Assembly: GCA_023958095.1 (NCBI GenBank)
Contig: JAMLGJ010000022.1
Span: forward strand, 1 to 60,585
Direction of reading: 5' to 3'
Source: Microthrixaceae bacterium
Lineage (GTDB): Bacteria; Actinomycetota; Acidimicrobiia; Acidimicrobiales; Microtrichaceae
DNA length: 60,585 nt
The notes under the pieces were generated by a model, which was not told where the DNA came from, did not search any database, and saw only the letters and a list, made by a program, of their open reading frames with translations. Positions 26,078-34,845 of this stretch are shown in pieces. The stretch's first letter is position 1, and each line of letters starts with the position of its first letter. The position numbers were made by a program, and so were the translations under genes.

Positions 26078-26470
26078 ATGGCGGACCATCCCATCTCCCG
26101 GGTCGCGGAGCTGCTGGGGGTGAGCAGCGACACGGTTCGACGTTGGGTCGACGACGGTCGCCTGGAGGCGAGCCGCGGACCCTCCGGCCGCCTGTGCGTG
26201 AGCGGGGAGTCCCTCGCGGCCTACCTCGTGGGCAGCACCGGGGCCTACGAACCGGAGTCGGTGATGTCGCAGTCGGCCCGCAACCGCTTCACAGGGATCG
26301 TGACCTCGGTGGCCGTGGAGGGGCTGGTCGCACTGGTCGAGATCCACGCACCCCCACACCGGGTGGTGTCGATGATGACCGCCGAGGCAGCACGGCAACT
26401 GGGACTCGCGGTGGGAGACCTCGCAACCGCGGCGGTCAAGTCGACCAACGTGGTGGTCGAGGTGCCGTGA
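26078..26470 (+). CDS. HTH-TOBE molybdate-responsive regulator or molybdopterin-binding protein
   Basis: A 130-residue protein with an N-terminal MerR/excisionase-type helix-turn-helix (ISRVAELLGVSSDTVRRWVDDGRLEASRG) and a C-terminal TOBE domain (NRFTGIVTSVAVEGLVALVEIHA to VGDLATAAVKSTNVVVEVP), the fold that binds molybdate in ModE, ModC and Mop proteins. Its stop overlaps the modA start by four bases (GTGA), so it is the first gene of the operon. The domain pair suggests a molybdate sensor that represses or activates modABC and itself. Confidence 0.88.
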   Translation: MADHPISRVAELLGVSSDTVRRWVDDGRLEASRGPSGRLCVSGESLAAYLVGSTGAYEPESVMSQSARNRFTGIVTSVAVEGLVALVEIHAPPHRVVSMMTAEAARQLGLAVGDLATAAVKSTNVVVEVP

Positions 26471-27249
26471 AGCCGGGGGGTTCAGTGGGCCGGCCGGGGG
26501 GTTCAGCGGGCTGGCCGGCCCTGACCACCGCGGTGCTGCTGGCCGTCCTGGCGGTGGGCTGCTCCACCGATGGCCCGACCAGCACGATCAGGTTCTCCGC
26601 CGCGTCGTCGCTGCGGGAACCCGCGGAGAGGATCATCGAGCGCTACGAAGCGGCGAACCCGGGGATGCGGGTCGAGGCCAACTACGCCTCGTCCTCGCGT
26701 CTGGCGGGGCAGGTGCTCGGCGGTGCACCGGTGGACGTAGCAGCGTTCGCCGACGAGGAGTCCATGGAACTCCTCAGCGCGGCCGGGCTGGTGGAGGGGG
26801 TACCGGGTGTCCTCGCCACCAACCAGCTCGTGGTGGTGGTGCGACCGGGAAACCCCGCCCGGGTGCGCTCGGCCGCCGACCTGGTCGACCTCGGTGTGGT
26901 CGCCCTCTGCGACGAGGAAGCGCCCTGCGGTCGCTACAGCCGGGAACTGCTCGACGAGGCAGGGGTGGCGATCGAGGAGTCCCACGTGACACGGGGCCGC
27001 AACGCCGCATCGACCCTCGCCGCCATCACCGAGGGCGACGCGGATGCAGCGATCGTCTACCGCAGCGACGCCCTGCGTGCGGGTGACAGGGTCGAGGTGG
27101 TGGCGGGGGCCGGTGCCGACGGACCGGTGGCCCTCTACCCGACGGCGCTGCTCGTCGGGCACGGGACCGGGGCCGGCGGGTTCCTGGAGTACCTGCTCTC
27201 GGAGCGGTCGCTGGAGTTGCTGCTGGACGCGGGGTTCGGCCCACCATGA
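26467..27249 (+). CDS. modA: Molybdate ABC transporter substrate-binding lipoprotein
   Basis: A 260-residue periplasmic-type binding protein that captures molybdate or tungstate. A lipoprotein signal ends at Cys32 (LAVGCSTD). The mature part starts TIRFSAASSLREPAERI, the ModA pattern in which backbone amides and the Ser residues bind the oxyanion, and continues with NYASSSRLAGQV, VDVAAFAD and GDADAAIVYRSDA. Directly after the start codon the gene carries a 21-bp tandem duplication (26473-26493 and 26494-26514) that doubles a GGS segment of the signal peptide. It overlaps the regulator and modB by four bases each. Confidence 0.93.
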   Translation: MKPGGSVGRPGGSAGWPALTTAVLLAVLAVGCSTDGPTSTIRFSAASSLREPAERIIERYEAANPGMRVEANYASSSRLAGQVLGGAPVDVAAFADEESMELLSAAGLVEGVPGVLATNQLVVVVRPGNPARVRSAADLVDLGVVALCDEEAPCGRYSRELLDEAGVAIEESHVTRGRNAASTLAAITEGDADAAIVYRSDALRAGDRVEVVAGAGADGPVALYPTALLVGHGTGAGGFLEYLLSERSLELLLDAGFGPP

Positions 27250-28046
27250 GGACCCGAGCGCTCCGGGACGTCGCGCGCAGGCCCCTCAGCACCGCCGGGG
27301 CCGTGGTGGCGGTCGTGTTCATCGCCGTGCCCCTCGTGGCCCTGGTGTCGCGGGTGCAGTGGACCGAGCTGCCCCGGCACCTGGGTTCCACCGAAGCGCT
27401 CGACGCCATCCGGCTGTCGCTCGTGACCTCACTTTCCGCAGCGGCGCTGTCGGTGCTGTTGGGGCTTCCGTTGGCGTGGCTCCTGGCACGCGTGAGCTTT
27501 CCCGGACGTGCACTCCTGAGAGCCGTGGTGCTCCTGCCGATGGTCCTGCCACCGGTGGTGGGTGGGGTGGCCCTGCTGGGCGCCTTCTCCCGCAACTCGA
27601 CACTCGGAGGCTGGCTGCACGACACCTTCGGGGTCCAGCTGACCTTCAGCCCCGCCGGGGTGGTCCTCGCCCAGACCTTCGTCGCCCTCCCGTTCTTCGT
27701 GATCACCGCGGAAGCGGCACTGCGATCCATGGACCACCGCCTGGAGGAGGCCGCAGCAACCCTGGGGGCCAACCCCTCGATGGTGTTCCGTCGGGTGACC
27801 GTGCCCGCGGTGATGCCCTCGCTGGTTGCCGGGACCGTCCTGGCCTGGGCACGCGCACTGGGAGAGTTCGGGGCCACGATCACCTTCGCGGGCAACATCG
27901 CGGGGCGCACCCGCACCCTGCCGCTGGCGGTGTACGTGGAACTGGAGTCGCGTCCAGAGGTCGCGGTCTCGCTCAGCCTCGTACTGCTCACGGTGTCGAT
28001 GCTGGTGATCGTCTCGTTGCGCGAGAACTGGCTGGGCCCCCGGTGA
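27246..28046 (+). CDS. modB: Molybdate ABC transporter permease
   Basis: A 266-residue permease with about six helices. The cytoplasmic coupling loop EEAAATLGANPSMVFRRVTVPAVMPSLVAGTVLAWARALGEFG holds the EAA motif that contacts the ATPase and ends in the ALGEFGA block typical of ModB/CysT proteins. IRLSLVTSLSAAALSVLLGLPLAWLLA marks the start of the BPD_transp_1 domain. It starts within the modA stop codon and ends within the modC start (GTGA), so the three parts are translationally coupled. Confidence 0.94.
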   Translation: MRTRALRDVARRPLSTAGAVVAVVFIAVPLVALVSRVQWTELPRHLGSTEALDAIRLSLVTSLSAAALSVLLGLPLAWLLARVSFPGRALLRAVVLLPMVLPPVVGGVALLGAFSRNSTLGGWLHDTFGVQLTFSPAGVVLAQTFVALPFFVITAEAALRSMDHRLEEAAATLGANPSMVFRRVTVPAVMPSLVAGTVLAWARALGEFGATITFAGNIAGRTRTLPLAVYVELESRPEVAVSLSLVLLTVSMLVIVSLRENWLGPR

Positions 28047-29155
28047 GCGGCGCTTCCATCGAGGCGGAGTTCGTGGCCACACCGGGTGTGGGCACAGCCG
28101 CCGGGCAGGGGCCCGGGATCGACCTGCGCCTGCGGGTGTGCGCCGGAGAGGTCCTCTGCGTGGTCGGACCCAACGGCGCCGGGAAGTCCACCCTGCTGCG
28201 CTGCATCGCAGGGCTGAACCCGATCCGCTCGGGGTGGATCACCGTGGGCGGGCGCGTCGTGGACGACCCCGAGCGCGGCACATGGGTGGAACCGGACCAC
28301 CGGTCGGTCGGATTCATGTTCCAGGACCACCTGCTGTTCGGGCACATGTCGGCGCTCGACAACGTGGCGTTCGGGTTGCGCGCCCGCGGCCTGGGCCGCG
28401 CCGCTGCCCGGGCCGCGGCCGCAGAGCACCTCGGGAGGATGGGACTGGGCGCCGAGACGGCCCGACGACCCGGCGAGCTGTCCGGCGGGCAGGCCCAGAG
28501 GGTCGCCCTCGCCCGGGCCCTGGCCCCCGAACCCGAGGTGCTGCTCCTGGACGAACCCCTCGCCGCCCTCGATGCCGGTGTCCGCAAGGCGGTCTCCAGG
28601 GACCTCCGCACCCACCTCGACCGGTTCGGCGGCGCGGTGGTGATCGTGTCGCACGATCCGCTGGACGCGTTCCTCTTCGCGGACCGGGTCGCGGTGCTGG
28701 AGGAGGGTCGGATCACCCAGCACGGTCCGATGGCGGGGATCACCGCCCGTCCGCGCACGCGCTACGTCGCCGACCTCGTGGGCGTGAACCTGTTGGCGGG
28801 AACGGGCGAGGGACACCGGGTGCGCGTCGGCACCGAGGCGGTGCACGTGGCCGACCCGGTGAGTGGCCCCTCCGTGGTGATCGTGCACCCCCAGTCCATC
28901 GCGGTGCACCAACACCGGCCCGAGACCAGTGCACGCAACGTCTGGCCCGTCACCGTCACCGACATGTCGCTGCTGGGCGACCGGGTCCGCCTCGTGCTGG
29001 AGGGCCCGATCGACCTCACCGCCGAGGTGACACCGGCCGCCGTGGCCGAGCTCGGCGTCGTACCCGGCGACCGGCTGTGGGCATCGGTGAAGGCGACCGA
29101 GGTCAGTGCGTATCCGGCGGATCCTCCACCCACCACGGACCACTGGTGCGGGTGA
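28043..29155 (+). CDS. modC: Molybdate ABC transporter ATP-binding protein
   Basis: A 370-residue ATPase. Walker A is VVGPNGAGKSTLLRC, the Q-loop is FMFQDHLLF, the signature is ELSGGQAQRVALARAL, Walker B is VLLLDEPLAALD and the switch His is in VIVSHD. The C-terminal part, residues ~255-365, is a TOBE/Mop-type regulatory region (ETSARNVWPVTVTDMSLLGDRVRLVLE), as in standard ModC. Its last 53 bases overlap the convergent HTTM gene on the other strand. Confidence 0.94.
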   Translation: MSGASIEAEFVATPGVGTAAGQGPGIDLRLRVCAGEVLCVVGPNGAGKSTLLRCIAGLNPIRSGWITVGGRVVDDPERGTWVEPDHRSVGFMFQDHLLFGHMSALDNVAFGLRARGLGRAAARAAAAEHLGRMGLGAETARRPGELSGGQAQRVALARALAPEPEVLLLDEPLAALDAGVRKAVSRDLRTHLDRFGGAVVIVSHDPLDAFLFADRVAVLEEGRITQHGPMAGITARPRTRYVADLVGVNLLAGTGEGHRVRVGTEAVHVADPVSGPSVVIVHPQSIAVHQHRPETSARNVWPVTVTDMSLLGDRVRLVLEGPIDLTAEVTPAAVAELGVVPGDRLWASVKATEVSAYPADPPPTTDHWCG

Positions 29156-30449
29156 CGGTCGTGAGGTCCAGCTCGGGGTCGACGACGCGCACGGCCTCCG
29201 AGCCGTTCATCGACATCCACGCATCGGCCCGGACCTCGACGCGTTGCTCGTAGTGCTCCGCCACGAGGTGGGCGGTTGCCAGCAGCAGGTCGGGACGCAC
29301 CGCCGCCTGGGCGGCCTGCCAGTCGGTCAGCACCAGCTGCGGGTCCACCTCCCAGGTCTCGCCGCTGGCCGGATCGGTGACCCGGAACCTCGCGCTGCCC
29401 CCCTTCTCGGTGAGCATGACCCTCCACGACCCGTAGTAGCCGCCCTCGTTCCAGCGGACGTCCCCCGGGATCACCAGGTGCCGCAGCGGAAGGACGACCT
29501 CGAGCACCGCCAGCAACAGGAGCCCGACCACGGTGGCCCGGTGGAGGCTCGGGGCAGCACTCCCGGTCGTGCTCCGCACGGGAGGCCGAACACGCCGCCC
29601 CACCAGCCGCGTCGGCCAGTCGGGTTCGAAGAACACCGGGGTGGTGAGGATCATCACCCACGGGAACATCCCGATCTGGAACAGCATCGCGGTGGCCGTG
29701 TGGAACGCCACGACCGCGGCGTACGCCCACGGTCGCGTCCGTCTCCAGGAGAGCCAGAGCACGATCGTGCAGTCGAACACCGCCCCGGCCCAGCTGAGGG
29801 CATGTGCCACACCGGGCTGCACCAGCAGGGACCCCACCAACGGGGTGTGGGTCCGGTCCGCGAGCCATGTCGCCATGGGCTCGGCGCTCAGGATCCAGTC
29901 GGGGTTCAACTTCGCGATCCCCGCGCAGAGGTACACGATCGCGAGCTGTGCCCGCAGGGCCCACACCGCCCCCACCGGAACCGTCGGGGAGGCCTCCACC
30001 CGCCCCGAGCGCGAATCCAGCGACCAGAAGCGGTTCACCGGGAGCACCGCCAGCAGGAACGCCGCCAGGGTGATGAACCAGTAGTGGTTCAGGTAGAGAG
30101 CGGCATCGATCAACTCGATGTAGGCGAACCCCACGGCGAAGGCTCCTGCCGCCAGGCGGGTGTGCCACCCGAGCGCGATCGCTGCACCCGCTGCTGCCAG
30201 ACCCACCAGCACCAGGTGCATGAACGGCGCGGGAAGGGGCTGCACCCACGAGAACCCCGCGTAGGTCAGGTGGTTGGCGGGCTCGAGGTACAGCGTGTCC
30301 ACCCACCCACGGGCGAGGAAGCGCACCGAGGCGATCGTGACCAGGACACCGAAGGCGATCCTGAACACCGCGACCGACTCGGCCGGCACCTGCCGGTTGA
30401 CCGCATCCAACAGCCCCGGGGCCGCCCTCTCAGCCTGCGCTGTCGCCAT
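29103..30449 (-). CDS. HTTM-domain membrane protein (vitamin K-dependent carboxylase-like)
   Basis: A 448-residue membrane protein with an HTTM domain, the fold shared with vitamin K-dependent gamma-glutamyl carboxylase. Typical segments are AVFRIAFGVLVTIASVRFL, the LYLEPANHLTYAGFSWVQPLP block, LNHYWFITLAAFLLAVLP and LRAQLAIVYLCAGIAKLNPDWIL. About 130 C-terminal residues form a soluble beta-rich part. It is the last gene of the imelysin operon and overlaps the second imelysin gene by 20 bases. In such clusters its job is not established; it may modify or assemble the exported partners. The carboxylase residues are not obvious. Confidence 0.88.
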   Translation of the reverse strand: MATAQAERAAPGLLDAVNRQVPAESVAVFRIAFGVLVTIASVRFLARGWVDTLYLEPANHLTYAGFSWVQPLPAPFMHLVLVGLAAAGAAIALGWHTRLAAGAFAVGFAYIELIDAALYLNHYWFITLAAFLLAVLPVNRFWSLDSRSGRVEASPTVPVGAVWALRAQLAIVYLCAGIAKLNPDWILSAEPMATWLADRTHTPLVGSLLVQPGVAHALSWAGAVFDCTIVLWLSWRRTRPWAYAAVVAFHTATAMLFQIGMFPWVMILTTPVFFEPDWPTRLVGRRVRPPVRSTTGSAAPSLHRATVVGLLLLAVLEVVLPLRHLVIPGDVRWNEGGYYGSWRVMLTEKGGSARFRVTDPASGETWEVDPQLVLTDWQAAQAAVRPDLLLATAHLVAEHYEQRVEVRADAWMSMNGSEAVRVVDPELDLTTVTRTSGPWWVEDPPDTH

Positions 30450-31494
30450 CTGCGTCGCTGAAGCCGACCGTCACACCGAGCCTGCTCACCACCTCGGACG
30501 CCAGCGTCACCCTCAGCGCCGCCAGCGCCTCGCGTGCCTCGGTGACCGAGTCAGGGTCCTCCACCACTGCCCGGGACAGTGGCTCGGGGATCGCGTCGAT
30601 CGCAGCCCGGGCCTCCGCCAGCTGCTGCTCCAGCCGCCCCGACAGCTCGTCGCCGAGCAGTGGCGACAGCCCCGGTTGGGACTCGTCGCCGACGAGCAGC
30701 ATCGACAGCCCGGCCAGCCTGTCGGAGAGATCGGCCGTCCCGAGTCCGGCCGGCCCGTCGACCACGGCGCCCGGGTCGGCCTCGGATTCGCCGGTTCCGA
30801 GGGCTGCGCCGAGCTCCATGTCCACCATGGACTGCAGCAGCTCGAGGGCGTCGTTGACCACCTCGTCCACGGCACCGGGTTCGTCGACGAAGGCGGCGGG
30901 GTATCCATCCGGCTCGCCTTCTCCGCGCCACGACGCAGCCACGGCGGAGATCTCGTCGTCGACCACCTCGGTGATCCCGACCAGGTAGTCGCACCGGCGC
31001 TGGTCGACGAACGAGTCGGCACCGCCGCCCCACAGCAGGTACTCGGCGGTGCGCAGCCCGCGCATGTCGGCGCCGACCTTCTTGGCCAGGTCCTCCGGCG
31101 AGATGGGGACCTGTGCATCGGCGATCGCCTCCTCGACCCCCTCCGGGTCGGTCGGCCAGTCCACGAGTGCCCAGGAGCGGTTCTCCATCACCGGACCCAC
31201 CCAGACCGCCTCGGTGCGCAGCCAGTCCGCCCGCACCCCGGCCAGGGCGCCGCGCGCGGCATCCAGATCGGCGTCGGTGGGGTCACCGTCGCACAGCTGC
31301 GCGGCCGCCCCGGAGAGCTCCGCCGCGCTGTCCGACGCGCGCTCGTAGGCCGGCACGATGCCGGCCTCGGTGAGCTCCCCCAGGACCTCCGGACGCGAGG
31401 GCGGATCGCCACCGCACCCGGTGGCGCCCAGCGCTGATGACCCGAGCAGGGCTACCGCGAGCAACGACGCGGCCCGCACGCGCAGTTGTGTCAC
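30430..31494 (-). CDS. Imelysin-family lipoprotein, diverged copy
   Basis: A 354-residue imelysin-like (M75) exported protein with a lipoprotein signal ending LGATGC. It is shorter than the first imelysin here and has a changed core: where the family has G-x-H-x-x-E, this protein reads GLRTAEYLLWGG, so His is replaced by Arg while Glu is kept. The helical repeats (DLDAARGALAGVRADWLRTEAVWVGP) match the family. The GTG at 31494 overlaps the di-heme gene stop (GTGA). It may bind another ligand or pair with the first copy in the same outer complex. Confidence 0.85.
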   Translation of the reverse strand: MTQLRVRAASLLAVALLGSSALGATGCGGDPPSRPEVLGELTEAGIVPAYERASDSAAELSGAAAQLCDGDPTDADLDAARGALAGVRADWLRTEAVWVGPVMENRSWALVDWPTDPEGVEEAIADAQVPISPEDLAKKVGADMRGLRTAEYLLWGGGADSFVDQRRCDYLVGITEVVDDEISAVAASWRGEGEPDGYPAAFVDEPGAVDEVVNDALELLQSMVDMELGAALGTGESEADPGAVVDGPAGLGTADLSDRLAGLSMLLVGDESQPGLSPLLGDELSGRLEQQLAEARAAIDAIPEPLSRAVVEDPDSVTEAREALAALRVTLASEVVSRLGVTVGFSDADGDSAG

Positions 31495-32945
31495 AGTGCC
31501 TCCAGGAACGCGACCAGGTCCTCGCGCTGGTCCTGCGGGGCGTTGCGGAACGCCTCCCTCGACGCCTCTGCCTCGCCGCCGTGCCACAGGATCGCCTCGG
31601 GAATGTCGCGGGCACGGCCGTCGTGGAGCAGGAACCGGTGCCCGTTGACCGCCTCGATCAGTCCGATGCCCCACAGCGGAGGTGTGCGCCACTCCGAGCC
31701 GCTGGCGTCGAAGTCGGGCCGGCCGTCCGCGAGTCCCTCGCCCATGTCGTGCAGCAACAGGTCGGTGTAGGGATGGAACTCCTGGTGGGCCAACGCTTCC
31801 ACGTCACTGTCGCCCGTGGTCTGTGTCGGGGTGTGGCAGGAGGAGCAGCCGAACTCACCGAACAGCTCCGCGCCGCGGCGAACCGGGTCCTCCTCCACGT
31901 CGCGCATGGCGGGAACCGCGAGGGTCCGGGTGTAGAACGTCACCGACTCGAGCCGGTCATCGGTCAGTTCGGGCTCACCACCGCCGGGAGCCGCGGCGCA
32001 CTCGGTCTGCGGCGTGGGGCAGTTCTGGTCCGGGTGCAGCGAGGAGGTGATGCCCATGTCGCCATGGAACGCCCCGGCGGTCTGTGCCTCCACGGTCGCC
32101 ACATTGGCCTTCCAGCCGAAGCGACCCAGCGAATCCGATCCACTGCGGGGCTCCCACACCGTGTTGACCCGACCGGAGATCCCGTCGCCGTCGTCGTCGT
32201 CGGGATCCGCCGCCGCCAGGATGTCGTGTTCGGGTATCGCCTCGAGGAGGCCGACCCCGAAGACCTGCGGGGCCAGGCGCGGCCCGACCAGCAGCTCGTC
32301 CAGTGGCCCGAACGCCGGGTCGGCCACCGAGTAGCTGGGCGCGCGCAGTTCGTAGGCGGTCCCGTCGCCATAGGTCCCCTCCACCACCCGGTAGGACACC
32401 TCCATGGTGCCCTCGGCCGGCACGTCGAGGATCGAGGAGTCCTGCAACTGGCCGCCGTAGTCGGGGCTCGTGAGCGGAGCCCCGGTGTCAGGGTCCTCGC
32501 CGGGGAGCGAGAGCCTGTAGAGCAGGCCCAGACGAGCCTCCTCACCGGTCGGATCAGGCGGAGCGCCACGACCGTCGCGCACATGGCACGAGGAGCAGGC
32601 CTGCGCGTTCATGGTCGGCCCCAGCCCGTCGCGGGCATCGGTGGATGCCGGCGCGGTCACCCAGTTCTGTGTGAAGAAGCTGTCACCGCGCTCGAAACGC
32701 CGGCGCTGCTCGTTGGTGAGCGTGGGGGCCGACAGGCCGAATGCGTTCTGTGACAACTCGGCGCGGGTGGTGGAGCCGCCGAGTTCCGTGTCCAGCACTC
32801 CGGGTTGTGCGTTCGAGCCCTCGGTGCCGCACCCGGCCATGACCACCGCCCACAGCGCCACTGCCGAGCCGGCGGCGACCAGGAGCGCGGCCGGGCTGGC
32901 ACCCGGCACCCTCGGTAGCCATCGGTCGGCAGTGGTCATCTGCAT
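31491..32945 (-). CDS. Di-heme oxidoreductase (DUF1111 / putative thiol oxidoreductase), lipoprotein
   Basis: A 484-residue exported c-type cytochrome. The N-end has a hydrophobic stretch ending VVMAGC39, a probable lipid anchor. Two heme c sites are visible: C117-SS-C120-H121 and C367-SS-C370-H371. Between them lie the RAPSYSVADPAFGPLDELLVGPRLAPQVFGVGLLEAIPE region and PLWGIGLIEAVNGHRFLLHDGRARDIPEAILWHGGEAE near the C-end, which are conserved in DUF1111 proteins and resemble MauG-type peroxidases. It lies between two imelysin genes; redox handling of iron or of protein side chains is the likely role. Confidence 0.92.
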   Translation of the reverse strand: MQMTTADRWLPRVPGASPAALLVAAGSAVALWAVVMAGCGTEGSNAQPGVLDTELGGSTTRAELSQNAFGLSAPTLTNEQRRRFERGDSFFTQNWVTAPASTDARDGLGPTMNAQACSSCHVRDGRGAPPDPTGEEARLGLLYRLSLPGEDPDTGAPLTSPDYGGQLQDSSILDVPAEGTMEVSYRVVEGTYGDGTAYELRAPSYSVADPAFGPLDELLVGPRLAPQVFGVGLLEAIPEHDILAAADPDDDDGDGISGRVNTVWEPRSGSDSLGRFGWKANVATVEAQTAGAFHGDMGITSSLHPDQNCPTPQTECAAAPGGGEPELTDDRLESVTFYTRTLAVPAMRDVEEDPVRRGAELFGEFGCSSCHTPTQTTGDSDVEALAHQEFHPYTDLLLHDMGEGLADGRPDFDASGSEWRTPPLWGIGLIEAVNGHRFLLHDGRARDIPEAILWHGGEAEASREAFRNAPQDQREDLVAFLEAL

Positions 32946-32966
32946 GCGCCTCTCGATCAGCCCTCG

Positions 32967-34253
32967 TCAGGTGACGTTGACCGTCACACCGATCGCATCC
33001 GCGGCGGCCACGATCGTGTCGGTCTGCGCCTCCAGCGCCTCGATGCCGGCGAGGACCGAGGCCCGTCCGGGGTCGTCGTCGGACACCCCGTCGACGAGAT
33101 GTGCATCGAAGGGAGCCGGTATGGCCTCCACCGCGGCCACGCTCGCCGCCACCTCCGACCCGAGGGCCTCGGCGAGGTCGGGATCCACCGATGCGACCAC
33201 GTCGATGACGCTGGTGCCATCGCTCACGCCCGGGTAGGTGGCGTCCAGGACCATCTGTATTCCCTTGGCGTTGGCGACGATGTCGGCGGTGGTGTTGTCC
33301 GAGAAGCAGGAGTGCTCGTCCTCCTGGGAACGTTCGCTGTAGGCGACGTTCATCCGCTCACCGGCGAGCTCCCCGCGGCTCAGCTCGCCGACCCCGGTGA
33401 TGATCATCGTCATCGCCTCCTCGGGTGGCAGCGCCTCGAACTCGGCGCGGTAGTTGTCCTCCACGTCGGGGGCCCAGGCATCGACCAGCTCGCTCAGGTG
33501 CTCGATGAGCAGGTCGCTCGCAGTGGTGAGGTAGGCGGCACGACGGTCCGCGTTCTCGGCGGTGGTGTAGTCCTCCACCGGCCGCTGTCCGGGGCCGTCG
33601 GTGCTCAGGTCCTGGCCCCACAACAGGAACTCGATGGCGTGCCAGCCGGTGGAGATGTTCGTCTCACCACCCGCCTCGTTGGCCTCCACGAGCACTGCTG
33701 CGTCGATCGTGGGATAGCCCTCGGGGTCGTTCACGATGCCCGAGGTTGCGTCCCCCTCCACGTAGTCGATGTAGGCCTCGTCGAGTGGCCATGCGTTGAT
33801 CAGACCCTCGGTGCCGGTCTCCTCGTCGTCGATCGGACCACCGTAGAAGCGGAACGCCTCCGTGGGCCCGTAGTCGTCCCGGGCGGTGAGCCAGGCCTGC
33901 TTGGCGGCCTCGAGGTTCTCCTCGGTCGGATCCGCCACGAAGGCGTCCACCGCGGCATCCATCGACCGGGCCGAGGCGAGGCTTGCCTCGTAGGACGCGT
34001 GGACGCCCTCCGCGTAGGTCGCTACGGCGTCGGCCATCAGTTGCTCGTCCACCGATGCGGTCGACTCCTCGCTCCCGGAGTCCCCGGATCCGGAATCCGA
34101 GTCGCTGCTGCAGGCTCCGAGCAGGAGCGCTGAGCTCGCGGCGATGGCGGCCACGGCCAGGCGCGGGCCCTTGTGGAGGCGCGAGCCCTTGTGGAGGCGA
34201 CCGGCACCCCGGCGCGCCAAGGGTGCATCAGGTGAGTAGTGAAGGTGACTCAT
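32967..34253 (-). CDS. Imelysin-family lipoprotein
   Basis: A 428-residue imelysin (peptidase M75/ICMP-like) exported protein linked to iron uptake. The signal ends in LLLGAC, followed by an acidic Ser/Asp/Gly linker. The defining G-x-H-x-x-E motif is intact at G203-W-H205-A-I-E208, followed by FLLWGQD. The N-terminal leader contains an 18-bp tandem duplication giving the doubled segment LHKGSRLHKGPR. The first gene of a four-gene operon, it has a TAACGT -10 element seven bases before the ATG, so the mRNA is nearly leaderless, and this element lies inside a DtxR/IdeR-like box. Confidence 0.92.
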   Translation of the reverse strand: MSHLHYSPDAPLARRGAGRLHKGSRLHKGPRLAVAAIAASSALLLGACSSDSDSGSGDSGSEESTASVDEQLMADAVATYAEGVHASYEASLASARSMDAAVDAFVADPTEENLEAAKQAWLTARDDYGPTEAFRFYGGPIDDEETGTEGLINAWPLDEAYIDYVEGDATSGIVNDPEGYPTIDAAVLVEANEAGGETNISTGWHAIEFLLWGQDLSTDGPGQRPVEDYTTAENADRRAAYLTTASDLLIEHLSELVDAWAPDVEDNYRAEFEALPPEEAMTMIITGVGELSRGELAGERMNVAYSERSQEDEHSCFSDNTTADIVANAKGIQMVLDATYPGVSDGTSVIDVVASVDPDLAEALGSEVAASVAAVEAIPAPFDAHLVDGVSDDDPGRASVLAGIEALEAQTDTIVAAADAIGVTVNVT

Positions 34254-34258
34254 GATCG

Positions 34259-34277
34259 TGACGTTAGGCAACCCTAA
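34259..34277 (-). promoter_or_regulatory. DtxR/IdeR-like iron box over the imelysin operon promoter
   Basis: Read on the minus strand, TTAGGGTTGCCTAACGTCA matches the DtxR/IdeR consensus TWAGGTTAGSCTAACCTWA at 15 of 19 positions. It contains the dyad TTAGG-N4-CCTAA on the opposite strand and includes the -10 element TAACGT (34261-34266). A bound repressor would block transcription of the whole imelysin, di-heme, imelysin, HTTM operon. The match is mine by eye; the repressor gene is not in the window. Confidence 0.65.
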
Positions 34278-34334
34278 TGCCAACCGTCAAACCTCCGGGC
34301 CCGGCAACCCATCGATTCCACCGGGGCTCTCCCG

Positions 34335-34340
34335 TAGGAT
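34335..34340 (+). promoter_or_regulatory. -10 element of a leaderless LEH-family gene
   Basis: TAGGAT ends six bases before the ATG at 34347, the same hexamer and spacing as in front of dnaX. Confidence 0.6.
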
Positions 34341-34346
34341 CGGGCC

Positions 34347-34835
34347 ATGCCGATCGGACTGCACCCACGACCCGCTCCGCAGGGCACCCGGCCCACGGAT
34401 CCGATGGAGGTGACCGAGGCCTTCCTGGAGGCACTCGCCTCGGGTGAGGTGGACCGTGCTGCGGAGTACCTCGACCCGGAGGTCCGCTACACCAACGTCG
34501 GGTTCCCCACGATCCAGGGCCGAGCGGACGTGGCGACGGTGCTCAGCGGGCTCGACCGCCCCAACGTGTCATTCGAGGTCTACATCCACTCGAGTGCAGC
34601 GACCGGTTCGGTGGTGCTCAACGAGCGGACCGACGTGATCAACGTCGGTCCGGTCCGCGCCCAGTTCTGGGTGTGCGGGCGCTTCGAGGTGCGTGACGGC
34701 CTGATCACGGTGTGGCGCGACTACTTCGACAACCTCGATGTCATGAGAGGTGTCCTGCGCGGACTCCTCGGTGCGGTCGTCCCCTCGATGAGGCCCGAGC
34801 CGCCGGAGTCGCCCGGAAGCGACCCCGGCCGCTGA
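34347..34835 (+). CDS. Limonene-1,2-epoxide hydrolase family protein
   Basis: A 162-residue cone-shaped alpha+beta barrel protein of the NTF2-like/LEH family. VVLNERTDVINVG carries the Arg and Asp, and GLITVWRDYFD the second Asp, of the LEH catalytic Asp-Arg-Asp set. AFLEALASGEVDRAAEYLDPEVRYTN is the usual N-terminal half. It opens an epoxide by adding water; the natural substrate is unknown, since many actinobacterial members act on fatty or sterol epoxides. It is divergent from the imelysin operon and has its own leaderless promoter. Confidence 0.85.
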   Translation: MPIGLHPRPAPQGTRPTDPMEVTEAFLEALASGEVDRAAEYLDPEVRYTNVGFPTIQGRADVATVLSGLDRPNVSFEVYIHSSAATGSVVLNERTDVINVGPVRAQFWVCGRFEVRDGLITVWRDYFDNLDVMRGVLRGLLGAVVPSMRPEPPESPGSDPGR

Positions 34836-34845
34836 GGACCCGTGG

